A stretch of 64,000 nt of DNA from the NCBI GenBank assembly GCA_965140555.1, contig OZ223260.1, positions 124,001 through 188,000 on the forward strand, written 5' to 3'. The translations under genes were made by a program, and so were the position numbers. The notes under the pieces were generated by a model that saw nothing but the letters and a program-made list of their open reading frames with translations, ran no database searches and was not told the origin of the DNA. The stretch is from UBA1351 sp965140555 (lineage in GTDB: Bacteria > Bacillota > Clostridia > Lachnospirales > Vallitaleaceae). Numbering within the stretch: position 1 is the stretch's first letter; every line of letters begins with the position of its first letter. Of the stretch, positions 44,609 through 53,980 are shown piece by piece.

Positions 44609-47600
44609 ATGTATTTGAAAAGCATTGATTTATATGGATTTAAATCATTTGCCAATAAAATGATATTTAAATTTGATACAGGAATTACCGGTATTGTTGG
44701 TCCTAACGGAAGCGGGAAGAGTAATATCAGTGATGCTGTTCGCTGGGTACTGGGTGAACAAAGTGCTAAGCAGCTTCGTGGGAGTAAAATGGAAGACGTT
44801 ATTTTTGCAGGTACCCAGACAAGACGTCCCTTGGGTTACTGTCAGGTGGATTTAACAATCGATAATCAAGATAAACGGATGCCGATTGATTATTCAGAAG
44901 TAACGGTTAGTCGACGTGTATATCGTTCGGGAGACAGTGATTTTTATATTAACGGAAGTCCCTGTCGTCTCAAAGATATCCATGAGTTATTTATGGATAC
45001 AGGAGTCGGACGAGAAGGGTATTCTATTATCGGACAGGGACAGGTCGATAAAATATTATCATCAAAGCCGGGGGACCGTCGTGATTTGTTTGATGAAGCA
45101 GCCGGTATTGTGAAGTACAAAAGCAGAAAATCCCAAGCAGAGAAAAAATTAATAGACAGTGAAGCTGATTTGGAACGTATTGTCGATATTATTATAGAAC
45201 TTGAAGGGCAACGTGAAGGATTACATGCCCAAGCGGAAACTGCTCGTAAGTATTTGGATTTGCGTGAACAGTTAAAAAAATTGGAAATTCATAGTTTCAT
45301 TGAACTTATCGATGCCTTTGAACAGGAATTGCAACAATTAAAGGGTAAAGCAGAGATTGCCAAAAAAGACTTGCAGGATAAAGAGGCAGAATATCAGCTT
45401 ATGGCTAAAGAACACCAGACTTATGAAGCTAGATTTGAAGAAGTTGAATTATCCCTCGAAAGCAATCGAGAAGCAATTACAAGTGCATCCCTTGAGATAG
45501 AAAAATACCAATCGGCGATTTCATTAGCCAAAGAGAAAAAAAGCAATACCCAGCGCATGATTGAAAAATGTCGTCTAGATATGGATAAAATCAGCACCGA
45601 GGAAATTGCCCGTCAACAAAACCTTAATGATTGGAAAGGTAAAGTTGATAAACAAGGGATCGTTATACGTGAAAAGAAGCAAGATATTGATGCTCAACAA
45701 CAGGTGATTTTTGATATTCAACAAGAGATTAATGAAAAGGAAACACGAATAGAAACAATTCAGTCGAATATGATTGAACGATTAAATGCTTCTTCGAATT
45801 TAAAATCCGAATTCAATCGCTATGAAGTGATGATTGAATCAGATACAAATCGATTAGAACAGATGAAGCGTCGTAAGGAAGTGGTTTCAAAGACTTTAGA
45901 GACAATTGAGGTCGAAGGCACTAAGCAAGAAGCATCGATTCATGCCTTTGAAGAGCAACAAAAAAAACTCTTGGATCAAAAGTTACGTCTGCGTCGTCAA
46001 ATTGAAAATAAAGAAAAAGACATGCATCAATTCGAACAAGTTCTAGATAGCGAACGCCATCAATTAAACAAGGATCGTTCGCGTTTGGAAGCCATGAAAG
46101 ATATGGAAGAGCAATATGAAGGCTATTACTTGAGTGTTAAGAAAATCATGGAACTAAAAGATCCAGGAGCATTAGGGGTTATTGCGGAATTAATTCAAGT
46201 GCAATCACAGTATGAGAAGGCCATAGAAATTGCCCTGGGATCCAACGTGCAAAACATTGTAACAACCGATGAACAAAAAGCACGTCAATTCATAGATTAC
46301 TTAAAGAAACATCGCTATGGACGTGGTACTTTTTTGCCGATGACGACAGTCAAAGGGAAGGTATTAACTGGGTACAATGACGGGCAAGGATGTTTAGGCG
46401 TAGCCAGTGAATTGGTGGAGTGTGATGCATCATATAGGCCGATTATACGTCAGTTGCTTGGTCGAATACTTATCGTTGATAATCTAACCAATGGTATTGC
46501 ATTAGCGAAACGTAACAATCAACGGTATCGTATCATTACACTAGACGGAGATGTCATTAGTGCCGGTGGTGCGATGAGTGGTGGTGCCTTTAACAAGGAA
46601 CGTGGGCAGCTACTGTCTAGGCGAAATGAAATGGAACAGTTACAAGAATCCATTGATGGTCGCGAAAAATCTTTCCAAGAAAAGGTAAACCGACAACAAC
46701 AAGAAAAGACCGCTTTATCGGAGTTGCAAAATCGTATTGAAGAGATTCGAAATGAAGAACAAGACCTTAATATTGAATTTCATACATTAAGTAATAGCTA
46801 CCAAAACCTTCTGGAAGATCAGAAGAACTATAGGGATGAGATTCAGGAAATTGAATCGGAACAAGGTGCTCTTGAGGCGCGTATGGATGAATTAGGGCGC
46901 GCGAAAGAAGACGTATTGGCATCCATTGAAGGGACTCAAATTGATCATACAGATGCTGAGAGTCAAGTGAAATCCTTAAATGAGGTCATTGTTGTATTGA
47001 AAGAGGACCTGATTGGTTTAAATGAGGCCTTGACAGCAGATAAGATGACGTTATCATCTATGGAGCAAGAGCATGTTCATATGTGTGATACGGTGGTTCG
47101 GTTGGAGAGTGAAGTCTCCTATCATCACGATGAAACCACACGTTTGCGAAAAGAAATGAATCATCATGAATTGGAGCTTTTAAAGTTAGAGCAGCAGATT
47201 GAGCAAACGGTAAGTGAGCAGGATAAGGCAAGGGAAACCCTTGAAGTGTTGCAAAGTCAGTTAGCCGACTTGAGGAAAGAAAGACAAGAACTTCAAATCA
47301 AAAAGGGTCAACTGGACTCTAGAAAAGAAATGGCCTATGAAGATACTAGTCGATTGGAAAAAGAATCCATCAAATTAGAAGGCCAAATTGAGAAGTTGGA
47401 GCTTCAAAAAGAGAATCGGATTAACTATATGTGGGATGAATATGAGTTGACATATTCCATGTGTGTGGAAGCCAGAACGCCTATTGATATAGAGGATAAA
47501 GATGTTCCGGATATGATTCTGTCCTATCGACAAGCAATGAAGCGGTTAGGCCCGGTAAATGTTCAAGCCATAGAAGAATATCAACAGGTTAACGAAAGAT

Positions 47601-48172
47601 ATACGTTTTTATCGACACAACGTGATGATTTGCTTGAAGCAAAGGCTAAATTAGTAGAAATTATCGAGGACTTGAATCAACAGATGCGTCAACAGTTTGA
47701 AGAAAAATTTCATGAAATCAATGAACAGTTCGGTCGTGTTTTCAAAGAACTATTCGGTGGAGGGAAAGGATTCCTTGAACTTACAGATGATGAAGATTTG
47801 TTAGAAGCCGGCATTACGATTATTGCTCAACCGCCGGGGAAGAAATTACAGAATATGATGTTATTATCCGGTGGTGAGCGTGCATTTACAGCGATTGCTC
47901 TTTTGTTTGCTATCCAAAGTTTACGTCCGTCTCCTTTTTGTGTATTAGATGAGATTGAAGCGGCCCTTGATGATGCTAATGTGGATCGCTTTGCAGCTTA
48001 TCTACATAAGCTGACAGATCAGACACAGTTCATTGTTATTACCCATAGAAAAGGAACGATGGAAGCGGCAGATGCACTTTATGGTATTACGATGCAAGAA
48101 AAGGGTGTATCGACCCAAGTATCCGTTAAATTGATACAAGATCAGCTAGATGAGCAGGAAGCTCGTGTATAG
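44609..48172 (+). CDS. smc: Chromosome segregation protein SMC
   Basis: The 1,187-residue condensin ATPase has the N-terminal Walker A GPNGSGKSNISDAV and two long coiled coils flanking a hinge (about residues 515-680, with GGAMSGGAFNKERG). At the C-terminus are the ABC signature LLSGGERAFTAIALLFA and Walker B CVLDEIEAALDDANVDRF. It loads near origins with ScpAB to organise sister chromosomes. The rnc-smc-ftsY order is conserved in Firmicutes. Confidence 0.97.
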   Translation: MYLKSIDLYGFKSFANKMIFKFDTGITGIVGPNGSGKSNISDAVRWVLGEQSAKQLRGSKMEDVIFAGTQTRRPLGYCQVDLTIDNQDKRMPIDYSEVTVSRRVYRSGDSDFYINGSPCRLKDIHELFMDTGVGREGYSIIGQGQVDKILSSKPGDRRDLFDEAAGIVKYKSRKSQAEKKLIDSEADLERIVDIIIELEGQREGLHAQAETARKYLDLREQLKKLEIHSFIELIDAFEQELQQLKGKAEIAKKDLQDKEAEYQLMAKEHQTYEARFEEVELSLESNREAITSASLEIEKYQSAISLAKEKKSNTQRMIEKCRLDMDKISTEEIARQQNLNDWKGKVDKQGIVIREKKQDIDAQQQVIFDIQQEINEKETRIETIQSNMIERLNASSNLKSEFNRYEVMIESDTNRLEQMKRRKEVVSKTLETIEVEGTKQEASIHAFEEQQKKLLDQKLRLRRQIENKEKDMHQFEQVLDSERHQLNKDRSRLEAMKDMEEQYEGYYLSVKKIMELKDPGALGVIAELIQVQSQYEKAIEIALGSNVQNIVTTDEQKARQFIDYLKKHRYGRGTFLPMTTVKGKVLTGYNDGQGCLGVASELVECDASYRPIIRQLLGRILIVDNLTNGIALAKRNNQRYRIITLDGDVISAGGAMSGGAFNKERGQLLSRRNEMEQLQESIDGREKSFQEKVNRQQQEKTALSELQNRIEEIRNEEQDLNIEFHTLSNSYQNLLEDQKNYRDEIQEIESEQGALEARMDELGRAKEDVLASIEGTQIDHTDAESQVKSLNEVIVVLKEDLIGLNEALTADKMTLSSMEQEHVHMCDTVVRLESEVSYHHDETTRLRKEMNHHELELLKLEQQIEQTVSEQDKARETLEVLQSQLADLRKERQELQIKKGQLDSRKEMAYEDTSRLEKESIKLEGQIEKLELQKENRINYMWDEYELTYSMCVEARTPIDIEDKDVPDMILSYRQAMKRLGPVNVQAIEEYQQVNERYTFLSTQRDDLLEAKAKLVEIIEDLNQQMRQQFEEKFHEINEQFGRVFKELFGGGKGFLELTDDEDLLEAGITIIAQPPGKKLQNMMLLSGGERAFTAIALLFAIQSLRPSPFCVLDEIEAALDDANVDRFAAYLHKLTDQTQFIVITHRKGTMEAADALYGITMQEKGVSTQVSVKLIQDQLDEQEARV

Positions 48173-48226
48173 TGTGAGCAGAGTGTTCATAGAATGAGAT
48201 ATTATTAAAAGAAGTGAGGAAGAAAT

Positions 48227-49189
48227 ATGGCAGAAAAAAAGCGAGGTTTTTTTGGGAAACTGGTTCAAGGATTGACAAAAACAAGAGATAATCTTATTGG
48301 TGGTGTTGAAGAAGTATTGAAAAACTTCAAGTCCATTGATGAAGAATTTTATGAAGAGTTGGAAGAAGCCCTTATTATGGCTGACCTTGGCGTTAATACA
48401 GCAATGAAAGTAATCGAAGATTTGCGTGTTAAGGTTAAAGAGAAAAAGCTCACAAATACAGAAGAAGTTCGGGAATTGTTGAAAGAAGAATTGTCATCAT
48501 TAATGATGAACAACGACGATGCCTATGATTTTGTTGATCAAAAAACAGTGTTATTGGTTATTGGAGTTAATGGCGTCGGAAAGACAACGACTATCGGAAA
48601 ACTAGCCAATCAATATAAACAATCAGGTAAGAGTGTTCTAATGGCAGCAGCGGATACTTTTAGAGCGGCTGCCATTGATCAGCTGCAAGAATGGGCACGT
48701 CGTTCGGATGTACCGATTATTGCTCAAGGCGAGAATTCGGATCCGGGGGCTGTTGTTTTTGATGCAGTACAATCAGCCAAGGCGAGAGGGACGGATATTC
48801 TTATTTGTGATACAGCGGGACGCTTGCACAATAAGAAAAATCTTATGGATGAATTAAGTAAAATCCACCGTATTATCGGTCGTGAATATCCCGATGCACA
48901 CAAGGAAGTCTTACTTGTACTTGATGCAACAACAGGGCAAAATGCAGTACAGCAAGCCAAGCTTTTCAAAGAAGCGGCAGATATTACAGGCGTTGTCCTT
49001 ACAAAATTAGACGGAACCGCAAAAGGCGGAATTGCAATTGCTATTCAATCAGAGCTTCAGTTGCCTGTTAAATATATCGGGGTCGGCGAAGGTATTGATG
49101 ACCTACGTCCGTTTAATGCTGCTGATTTTGTTTCTGCCTTATTTGATGATAATAAAGACACGGATGAGACGGTTTCGGAAGAAATATAA
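48227..49189 (+). CDS. ftsY: Signal recognition particle receptor FtsY
   Basis: The 320-residue SRP GTPase has an NG domain with GVNGVGKTTTIGKLA, DTFRAAAIDQLQEW, DTAGRLHNKKNLM and TKLDGTAKGG. The N-terminal acidic A domain is almost absent, as in many Gram-positive FtsY proteins. It docks SRP-ribosome complexes at the membrane. The partner ffh lies 0.4 kb downstream, behind a separate promoter. Confidence 0.96.
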   Translation: MAEKKRGFFGKLVQGLTKTRDNLIGGVEEVLKNFKSIDEEFYEELEEALIMADLGVNTAMKVIEDLRVKVKEKKLTNTEEVRELLKEELSSLMMNNDDAYDFVDQKTVLLVIGVNGVGKTTTIGKLANQYKQSGKSVLMAAADTFRAAAIDQLQEWARRSDVPIIAQGENSDPGAVVFDAVQSAKARGTDILICDTAGRLHNKKNLMDELSKIHRIIGREYPDAHKEVLLVLDATTGQNAVQQAKLFKEAADITGVVLTKLDGTAKGGIAIAIQSELQLPVKYIGVGEGIDDLRPFNAADFVSALFDDNKDTDETVSEEI

Positions 49190-49197
49190 AAAAACGT

Positions 49198-49226
49198 TTG
49201 ACAAGGATAGTGTAATCTTGTATAAT
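49198..49226 (+). promoter_or_regulatory. Consensus SigA promoter of ylxM-ffh-rpsP
   Basis: TTGACA (49198-49203) and TATAAT (49221-49226) match the consensus exactly, with a 17-bp spacer, 43 bp upstream of the ylxM ATG. Confidence 0.9.
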
Positions 49227-49269
49227 ACCGTCTGTAAAGTAATTATACTTAACAGTTAGTGGTGAGTTT

Positions 49270-49605
49270 ATGAATGAGATTGCAATAAAAACAATGTTGT
49301 ACGATTTTTATGGGACGATGTTAACGGATCGTCAGCGTGAAATATATGAAGAATACTATTTGAACGACATGTCCTTTGGAGAAATTGCAGAACAATTGCA
49401 AATTAGTCGTGCAGCTGTTTTTGATAATATTAAACGAAGTGATAAGATGTTGGCCCACTATGAAGAACGCCTAGGTTTGATTGGGCAATATCAAAGTAAC
49501 AAAGAAGTCCTTGAACAGATATTGGCATTAACACAAGATGCGAATAAAGATGTTTCTATAGATCGTATTCGAGAGTTGGTTCAGGACGTACTCACACACT
49601 TATAA
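49270..49605 (+). CDS. ylxM: YlxM-family SRP-associated helix-turn-helix protein (UPF0122)
   Basis: The 111-residue protein has a sigma-factor-region-4-like helix-turn-helix: LTDRQREIYEEYYLNDMSF, then GEIAEQLQISRAAVFDNI. Members are encoded just upstream of ffh and have been reported to interact with the signal recognition particle in streptococci. ffh follows after 10 bp. Confidence 0.92.
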   Translation: MNEIAIKTMLYDFYGTMLTDRQREIYEEYYLNDMSFGEIAEQLQISRAAVFDNIKRSDKMLAHYEERLGLIGQYQSNKEVLEQILALTQDANKDVSIDRIRELVQDVLTHL

Positions 49606-49615
49606 AGGAGATACT

Positions 49616-50956
49616 ATGGCATTTGAGAGTTTATCCGATAAATTTCAGAATATATTTGCCGGTCTTAAAAAGAAAGGTAAATTAAGTGATGCTGATGTAA
49701 AAGCAGCGATGCGTGAAGTCAAAATGGCATTACTTGAAGCAGATGTTAACTTCAAAGTGGTTAAGCAATTTGTTAACAGTGTAAAAGAACGTGCCGTTGG
49801 TGTTGAGGTTATGGAATCTCTGACACCGGGACAACAAGTTATTAAAATTGTTAATGAAGAAATGATTAACCTTATGGGAGATCCAAATCAGGAGTTGACC
49901 TTTGCAAGTGAGCCCCCTACTATTTACATGATGGTTGGTTTGCAAGGTGCCGGTAAAACGACATCAACAGCAAAGATTGCCGGTTTGTTAAAGAAAAAAG
50001 GCAAGCGCCCTTTATTGGTAGCTTGTGACATCTACCGACCTGCTGCCATTAAGCAGTTGCAAGTAGTCGGGGGACAAATTGATGTGCCTGTCTTTGAGAT
50101 GGGACAAAACAATCCGTTGGATATTGTGAAGGCAGGTATTGCCCATGGGAAGAAGAATAATAACGACGTTATTATTCTCGATACCGCCGGACGATTACAT
50201 ATAGACGAGTCCATGATGGACGAATTGGTCGATATTAAGAAGGAAGTCAATCCTCACCAAATTTTATTGGTCGTGGATGCGATGACCGGACAGGATGCTG
50301 TCAATGTAGCTGAAAGCTTCAATCAACAGTTGGAAATTGATGGCGTTATATTAACGAAACTTGATGGTGATACACGCGGTGGTGCTGCCTTATCCGTCAA
50401 AGCTGTAACCGGCAAACCGATTAAGTTTGCTTGTGTCGGCGAAAAGTTGACAGATGTAGAAATATTCCACGCCGATCGTATGGCATCACGAATTCTTGGA
50501 ATGGGCGATGTACTGACCTTAATCGAAAAGGCCGGTGAGTCTATTGACGAAGAGAAAGCCAAAGAAATGGAACGTAAGTTCCGTAAAGCTGAATTCAGCT
50601 TTGAAGATTTCTTGGAACAAATGCAACAAATTAAGCAAATGGGTTCACTATCCGATTTAATGGGAATGATCCCGGGCATGAATCAACAGATGAAAAATGT
50701 GACAATCGATGATAAAGAGATTGCCAAAATTGAATCGATGATTCTTTCCATGACGCTTGAAGAACGTCGTAATCCTGATGTTATTAATCCTTCCCGCAAG
50801 AAACGGATTGCAATGGGATCAGGGAATGACCTTGCCACCGTTAATCGATTCATCAAACAATTTGAACAGTCGAAGAAGATGATGAAGCAAATGAGCGGTA
50901 TGATGAAAGGCAAGAAGGGTAAAAAGGGTATGTTTAATCTTCCCTTTATGAATTAA
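49616..50956 (+). CDS. ffh: Signal recognition particle protein Ffh
   Basis: The 446-residue protein has the NG GTPase domain (GLQGAGKTTSTAKIAG, DIYRPAAIKQLQ, DTAGRLHIDE, TKLDGDTRGGAALS) and a C-terminal Met-rich M domain (MGMIPGMNQQM, MMKQMSGMMKG) that binds SRP RNA and signal peptides. No SRP RNA gene was recognised in this window. Confidence 0.97.
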   Translation: MAFESLSDKFQNIFAGLKKKGKLSDADVKAAMREVKMALLEADVNFKVVKQFVNSVKERAVGVEVMESLTPGQQVIKIVNEEMINLMGDPNQELTFASEPPTIYMMVGLQGAGKTTSTAKIAGLLKKKGKRPLLVACDIYRPAAIKQLQVVGGQIDVPVFEMGQNNPLDIVKAGIAHGKKNNNDVIILDTAGRLHIDESMMDELVDIKKEVNPHQILLVVDAMTGQDAVNVAESFNQQLEIDGVILTKLDGDTRGGAALSVKAVTGKPIKFACVGEKLTDVEIFHADRMASRILGMGDVLTLIEKAGESIDEEKAKEMERKFRKAEFSFEDFLEQMQQIKQMGSLSDLMGMIPGMNQQMKNVTIDDKEIAKIESMILSMTLEERRNPDVINPSRKKRIAMGSGNDLATVNRFIKQFEQSKKMMKQMSGMMKGKKGKKGMFNLPFMN

Positions 50957-51038
50957 GGACCGGAAATAGCCGGTGCATAATTATTGGTATTAAGCGAATT
51001 CCGCTTTATATAACACTAAACTATAGGAGGTGAAACAA

Positions 51039-51281
51039 ATGGCAGTAAGAATGAGATTGAAAAGAATGGGTCAAAAGAAAGCTCCTTTTTATAGAATTGT
51101 TGTCGCTGATTCAAGATCACCACGTGATGGTAAATTCATCGAGCAAGTCGGTTACTATGATCCTACTAAAGAACCAGCTGAAATCAAAGTAGACGAAGAA
51201 ATCGCTAAAAAATGGCTTTCAACTGGTGCACAACCATCTGAAACAGTTAAGAAACTTCTTAAAATTGCAGGTGTTGAATAA
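51039..51281 (+). CDS. rpsP: 30S ribosomal protein S16
   Basis: The 80-residue protein begins MAVRMRLKRMGQKKAPFYRIV and includes DSRSPRDGKFIEQVGYYDP. The ATG at 51039 is behind AGGAGGTG. The upstream in-frame GTG at 51030 is part of that site. The 82-bp gap after ffh holds two small hairpins (ACCGG/CCGGT and AAGCG/CGCTT) with no U-tract. Confidence 0.96.
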   Translation: MAVRMRLKRMGQKKAPFYRIVVADSRSPRDGKFIEQVGYYDPTKEPAEIKVDEEIAKKWLSTGAQPSETVKKLLKIAGVE

Positions 51282-51322
51282 TAGTAAACGCTGTTCACCC
51301 AATGGAAAGGGAGGCACTACTA

Positions 51323-51550
51323 ATGAAAGAACTTGTTGAAGTAATTGCTAAAGCACTTGTTGATAATCCTGATGCGGTTGAAGTGAAGGCAGTAGAAGGC
51401 GAAAAATCAACAGTACTTGAATTGAAAGTTGCTCCTGAGGATATGGGAAAAGTCATTGGTAAACAAGGACGCATTGCGAAAGCAATTCGTACTGTTGTAA
51501 AGGCAGCTGCGACAAAGTCGGATAAACGAGTAGTTGTAGAAATCCTATAA
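51323..51550 (+). CDS. khpA: KH-domain RNA-binding protein KhpA
   Basis: The 75-residue protein is a single KH domain with the GKVIGKQGRIAKAIRTVV loop (GxxG within GKQG). In Firmicutes KhpA pairs with KhpB and binds RNAs that affect cell division. The ATG at 51323 has AAGGGAGG ~10 nt upstream. It is always found between rpsP and rimM, as here. Confidence 0.93.
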   Translation: MKELVEVIAKALVDNPDAVEVKAVEGEKSTVLELKVAPEDMGKVIGKQGRIAKAIRTVVKAAATKSDKRVVVEIL

Positions 51551-51577
51551 CCATGACAGATAGGCAACACAGAAGAC

Positions 51578-51608
51578 AATAGTTAGGACTTAGTTCTAAC
51601 TATTTTTT
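51578..51608 (+). terminator. Terminator between khpA and rimM
   Basis: TAGTTAGGAC and GTTCTAACTA pair over 10 bp (one G-T wobble) around a TTA loop, followed by TTTTTT. It separates the strongly expressed rpsP group from rimM-trmD, although rimM has no obvious new promoter. Confidence 0.8.
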
Positions 51609-51649
51609 CATACTCCCGATTTTTTTAAAACAGCAGAATGAGGTATGTA

Positions 51650-52159
51650 ATGGAATATATTCAAATTGGAAAAGTAGCAAATACCCACGGTATCCGTGGT
51701 GATATTAAGGTATTGCCGACAACAGATGATGTTTCACGCTATGAATTGCTTGATCGAATTTATATGGATACCGGGCGTGAACGTCGTGAGGTTACTATAG
51801 CCTCGCTAAAATACTTCAAGCATATGGTTATCCTTAATATAAAAGAGTTTCAAACGATGGATGATGCATTGCCATATAAAGGTGCGAGTGTTGTCATTCC
51901 TATGGAAGAAGCTTTGCCCCTAGAAGACAATGAAAATTATATTTTTGAATTAATAGGACTTGAAGCACGTGAAGAAAACGGAACTGTTTTGGGACCGATT
52001 AAAGATGTTCTTCAAAATGGTCGACATGATGTGTATGTTATTGATGATCACAGCAAAAATGGTTTGATGATTCCGGCAACATTGGCATTTGTACCGGAGG
52101 TTAATGTGGAAGAAGGCTATGTTGTTGTTCGGTTGATTGATGGATTAAGAGGTTTATAA
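51650..52159 (+). CDS. rimM: 16S rRNA processing protein RimM
   Basis: The 169-residue 30S maturation factor binds S19. It has the N-terminal IQIGKVANTHGIRGDIKVLPTT-like region and a C-terminal PRC-barrel (VLGPIKDVLQNGRHDVYVI, ATLAFVPEVNVEEG). The ATG at 51650 is 6 nt after GAGG. The upstream ATG at 51638 is less well placed. trmD follows after 1 bp. Confidence 0.94.
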   Translation: MEYIQIGKVANTHGIRGDIKVLPTTDDVSRYELLDRIYMDTGRERREVTIASLKYFKHMVILNIKEFQTMDDALPYKGASVVIPMEEALPLEDNENYIFELIGLEAREENGTVLGPIKDVLQNGRHDVYVIDDHSKNGLMIPATLAFVPEVNVEEGYVVVRLIDGLRGL

Positions 52160-52160
52160 G

Positions 52161-52907
52161 ATGAAATTTCATGTTCTGACATTATTTCCGGAGCACATTC
52201 ATGATGGGCTCAACAGTAGTATTATTAAAAAAGCAAGAGAGCGAGGGCATATTGCGCTGAATTTAGTTAATATTCGGGACTATTCTGAGAATAAACATAA
52301 CACCGTCGATGATTATCCCTATGGTGGAGGAGCCGGCATGGTTATGCAGCCCGGTCCGATTATTAGCGCTTATGAGGATGTTAAAAAGGCTAATCCGGCA
52401 ATAAAACGTGTGATATATCTTTCCCCTCAAGGTCGTACATTAACCCAACCGATTGTCGAAGAATTGGCGAAAGAGGATGAACTTCTTTTTATATGCGGAC
52501 ACTATGAGGGAATCGACGAACGAGTTATTGAGACGATTGTGACCGAAGAACTCTCTATTGGCGATTATATCCTTACAGGTGGAGAGATGGCGGCAATGGT
52601 TGTCATTGATGCAGTGAGTCGACATGTTGACGGTGTACTGAACAATCAAGAATCCTATGAAATTGAATCCTTTGACGGATCATTGCTGGAGTATCCCCAA
52701 TATACACGGCCTTATGATTATAATGGACAAAAGGTTCCGGATGTTTTATTGTCCGGGAACCATAAGCATATAGAGACTTATAGACGGGAGCAGGCCTTAC
52801 GTCGAACGGCTGAGAAACGCCCTGATTTATTGAAACAAGCAGATTTATCTGAAGAGGATAAAATATACTTAAAAAACACTTGCCATATTAACGAGGATAT
52901 GCTATAG
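52161..52907 (+). CDS. trmD: tRNA (guanine-37-N1)-methyltransferase
   Basis: The 248-residue SPOUT-class enzyme has VLTLFPEHI, the YGGGAGMVMQPGP segment, the knotted SAM site SPQGRTLTQ, CGHYEGIDERV, SIGDYILTGGEMAAMV and SGNHKHIETYRREQALRRT. m1G37 prevents +1 frameshifting. rplS follows through a short structured gap. Confidence 0.96.
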   Translation: MKFHVLTLFPEHIHDGLNSSIIKKARERGHIALNLVNIRDYSENKHNTVDDYPYGGGAGMVMQPGPIISAYEDVKKANPAIKRVIYLSPQGRTLTQPIVEELAKEDELLFICGHYEGIDERVIETIVTEELSIGDYILTGGEMAAMVVIDAVSRHVDGVLNNQESYEIESFDGSLLEYPQYTRPYDYNGQKVPDVLLSGNHKHIETYRREQALRRTAEKRPDLLKQADLSEEDKIYLKNTCHINEDML

Positions 52908-52969
52908 TATATTCTTGTGAGTACGGATGTTCCGCTGATAAGTGTCTTTATTATAGAACATCTAATATA
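52908..52969 (+). ncRNA. Candidate ribosomal protein L19 leader
   Basis: The 77-nt gap between trmD and rplS can fold with an outer stem TATATT/AATATA (52908-52913 and 52964-52969) and an inner perfect 7-bp stem GATGTTC/GAACATC (52926-52932 and 52956-52962). A Firmicute L19 leader motif is known at this position. I recognise the placement and paired architecture but cannot verify the match. Confidence 0.45.
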
Positions 52970-52984
52970 TAAGGAGGTCGGCTC

Positions 52985-53329
52985 ATGAACGATATTATTA
53001 GAGGTATTGAACAAGAACAATTAAGAAGTGATATAACAGAATTTAACGTAGGTGATACAATCCGTGTATATGCTAAGATTAAAGAAGGTACACGTGAGAG
53101 AATCCAAATGTTCGAAGGTACTGTTCTTAAGAGACAAGGCGGTAGCACACGTGAAACATTTACAGTAAGACGTATTTCTTACGGTGTTGGTGTTGAAAAA
53201 ACTTGGCCTGTACATTCACCAAATATTGATCATATCGATGTTATTCGTCGTGGTAAAGTTAGACGTGCGCGTCTTAACTACTTACGTGATCGTGTTGGTA
53301 AGAAGGCAAAAGTTAAAGAACGTATTTAA
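52985..53329 (+). CDS. rplS: 50S ribosomal protein L19
   Basis: The 114-residue protein contains FNVGDTIRVYAKIKEGTRE, QMFEGTVLKRQGG, TVRRISYGVGVEKTWP and the C-terminal RRAKLYYLR-like RRARLNYLRDRVGKKAKVKE. It lies at the 30S-50S interface. AAGGAGG precedes the ATG. Confidence 0.97.
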   Translation: MNDIIRGIEQEQLRSDITEFNVGDTIRVYAKIKEGTRERIQMFEGTVLKRQGGSTRETFTVRRISYGVGVEKTWPVHSPNIDHIDVIRRGKVRRARLNYLRDRVGKKAKVKERI

Positions 53330-53344
53330 GCCTATGGCTGAAAG

Positions 53345-53372
53345 AAAAAGAGCTCGTTGTAGCTCTTTTTTT
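53345..53372 (+). terminator. Terminator after rplS
   Basis: AAAAAGAGCT and AGCTCTTTTT pair over 10 bp around CGTTGT, followed by more Ts. An extended -10-like TGGTATGAT at 53386-53394 may start transcription of lepB. Confidence 0.85.
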
Positions 53373-53424
53373 AATGTCTTTATTATGGTATGATATATCT
53401 ATAATGCCAAAAAGGAGTGCTTAT

Positions 53425-53970
53425 ATGGGACCGAACAAAACAGAACCCGTTAATGAATGGAAAGGTTTTATCAAACAAATATTTATTACAGTTATTGTTG
53501 TATTTATACTGATTTCCTTTGTAGCCCAACCAACAACTGTTGATGGTCATTCGATGTACCCAACGTTGCATGATAAGGATCAGTTAATCATTGAAAAAGT
53601 TAGTGCGCTATTTGTTGGTTATCATCGGTATGATATTATTGTTTTTCCCTATGCACAAGATGAATCGAAGTATTACATTAAACGAATAATTGGTATGCCC
53701 GGTGAAACAATTGATATTGAAGACGGAGGTATTCAAGTTGATGGAAAACCGCTTTTAGAACCTTATGGGTTTGAGTACATTCGAGATTTCGGTTCTCAAA
53801 CATACCCCATTCAAGTTCCTGAGGGCCATTATTTTGTTATGGGAGACAATCGCAACCATAGCAAAGATAGTCGCTATAAAGATGTTGGGTTGATTGATGC
53901 GTCTACAATTGTTGGAAAAGGCTTTCTTCGACTCTATCCATTTAAAGATTTTGGCATAATTGAACATTAA
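53425..53970 (+). CDS. lepB: Signal peptidase I
   Basis: The 181-residue membrane serine protease cleaves secretory signal peptides. It has one N-terminal membrane helix (~15-35), the catalytic S43 in GHSMYPTL, the general base K86 in YIKRIIGMPGE and the GDNRNHSKDSR box. The ATG at 53425 is 7 nt after AAAGGAG. An earlier frame start at 53374 overlaps promoter sequence. rbgA follows after 10 bp. Confidence 0.95.
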   Translation: MGPNKTEPVNEWKGFIKQIFITVIVVFILISFVAQPTTVDGHSMYPTLHDKDQLIIEKVSALFVGYHRYDIIVFPYAQDESKYYIKRIIGMPGETIDIEDGGIQVDGKPLLEPYGFEYIRDFGSQTYPIQVPEGHYFVMGDNRNHSKDSRYKDVGLIDASTIVGKGFLRLYPFKDFGIIEH

Positions 53971-53980
53971 AGGAGAATTT

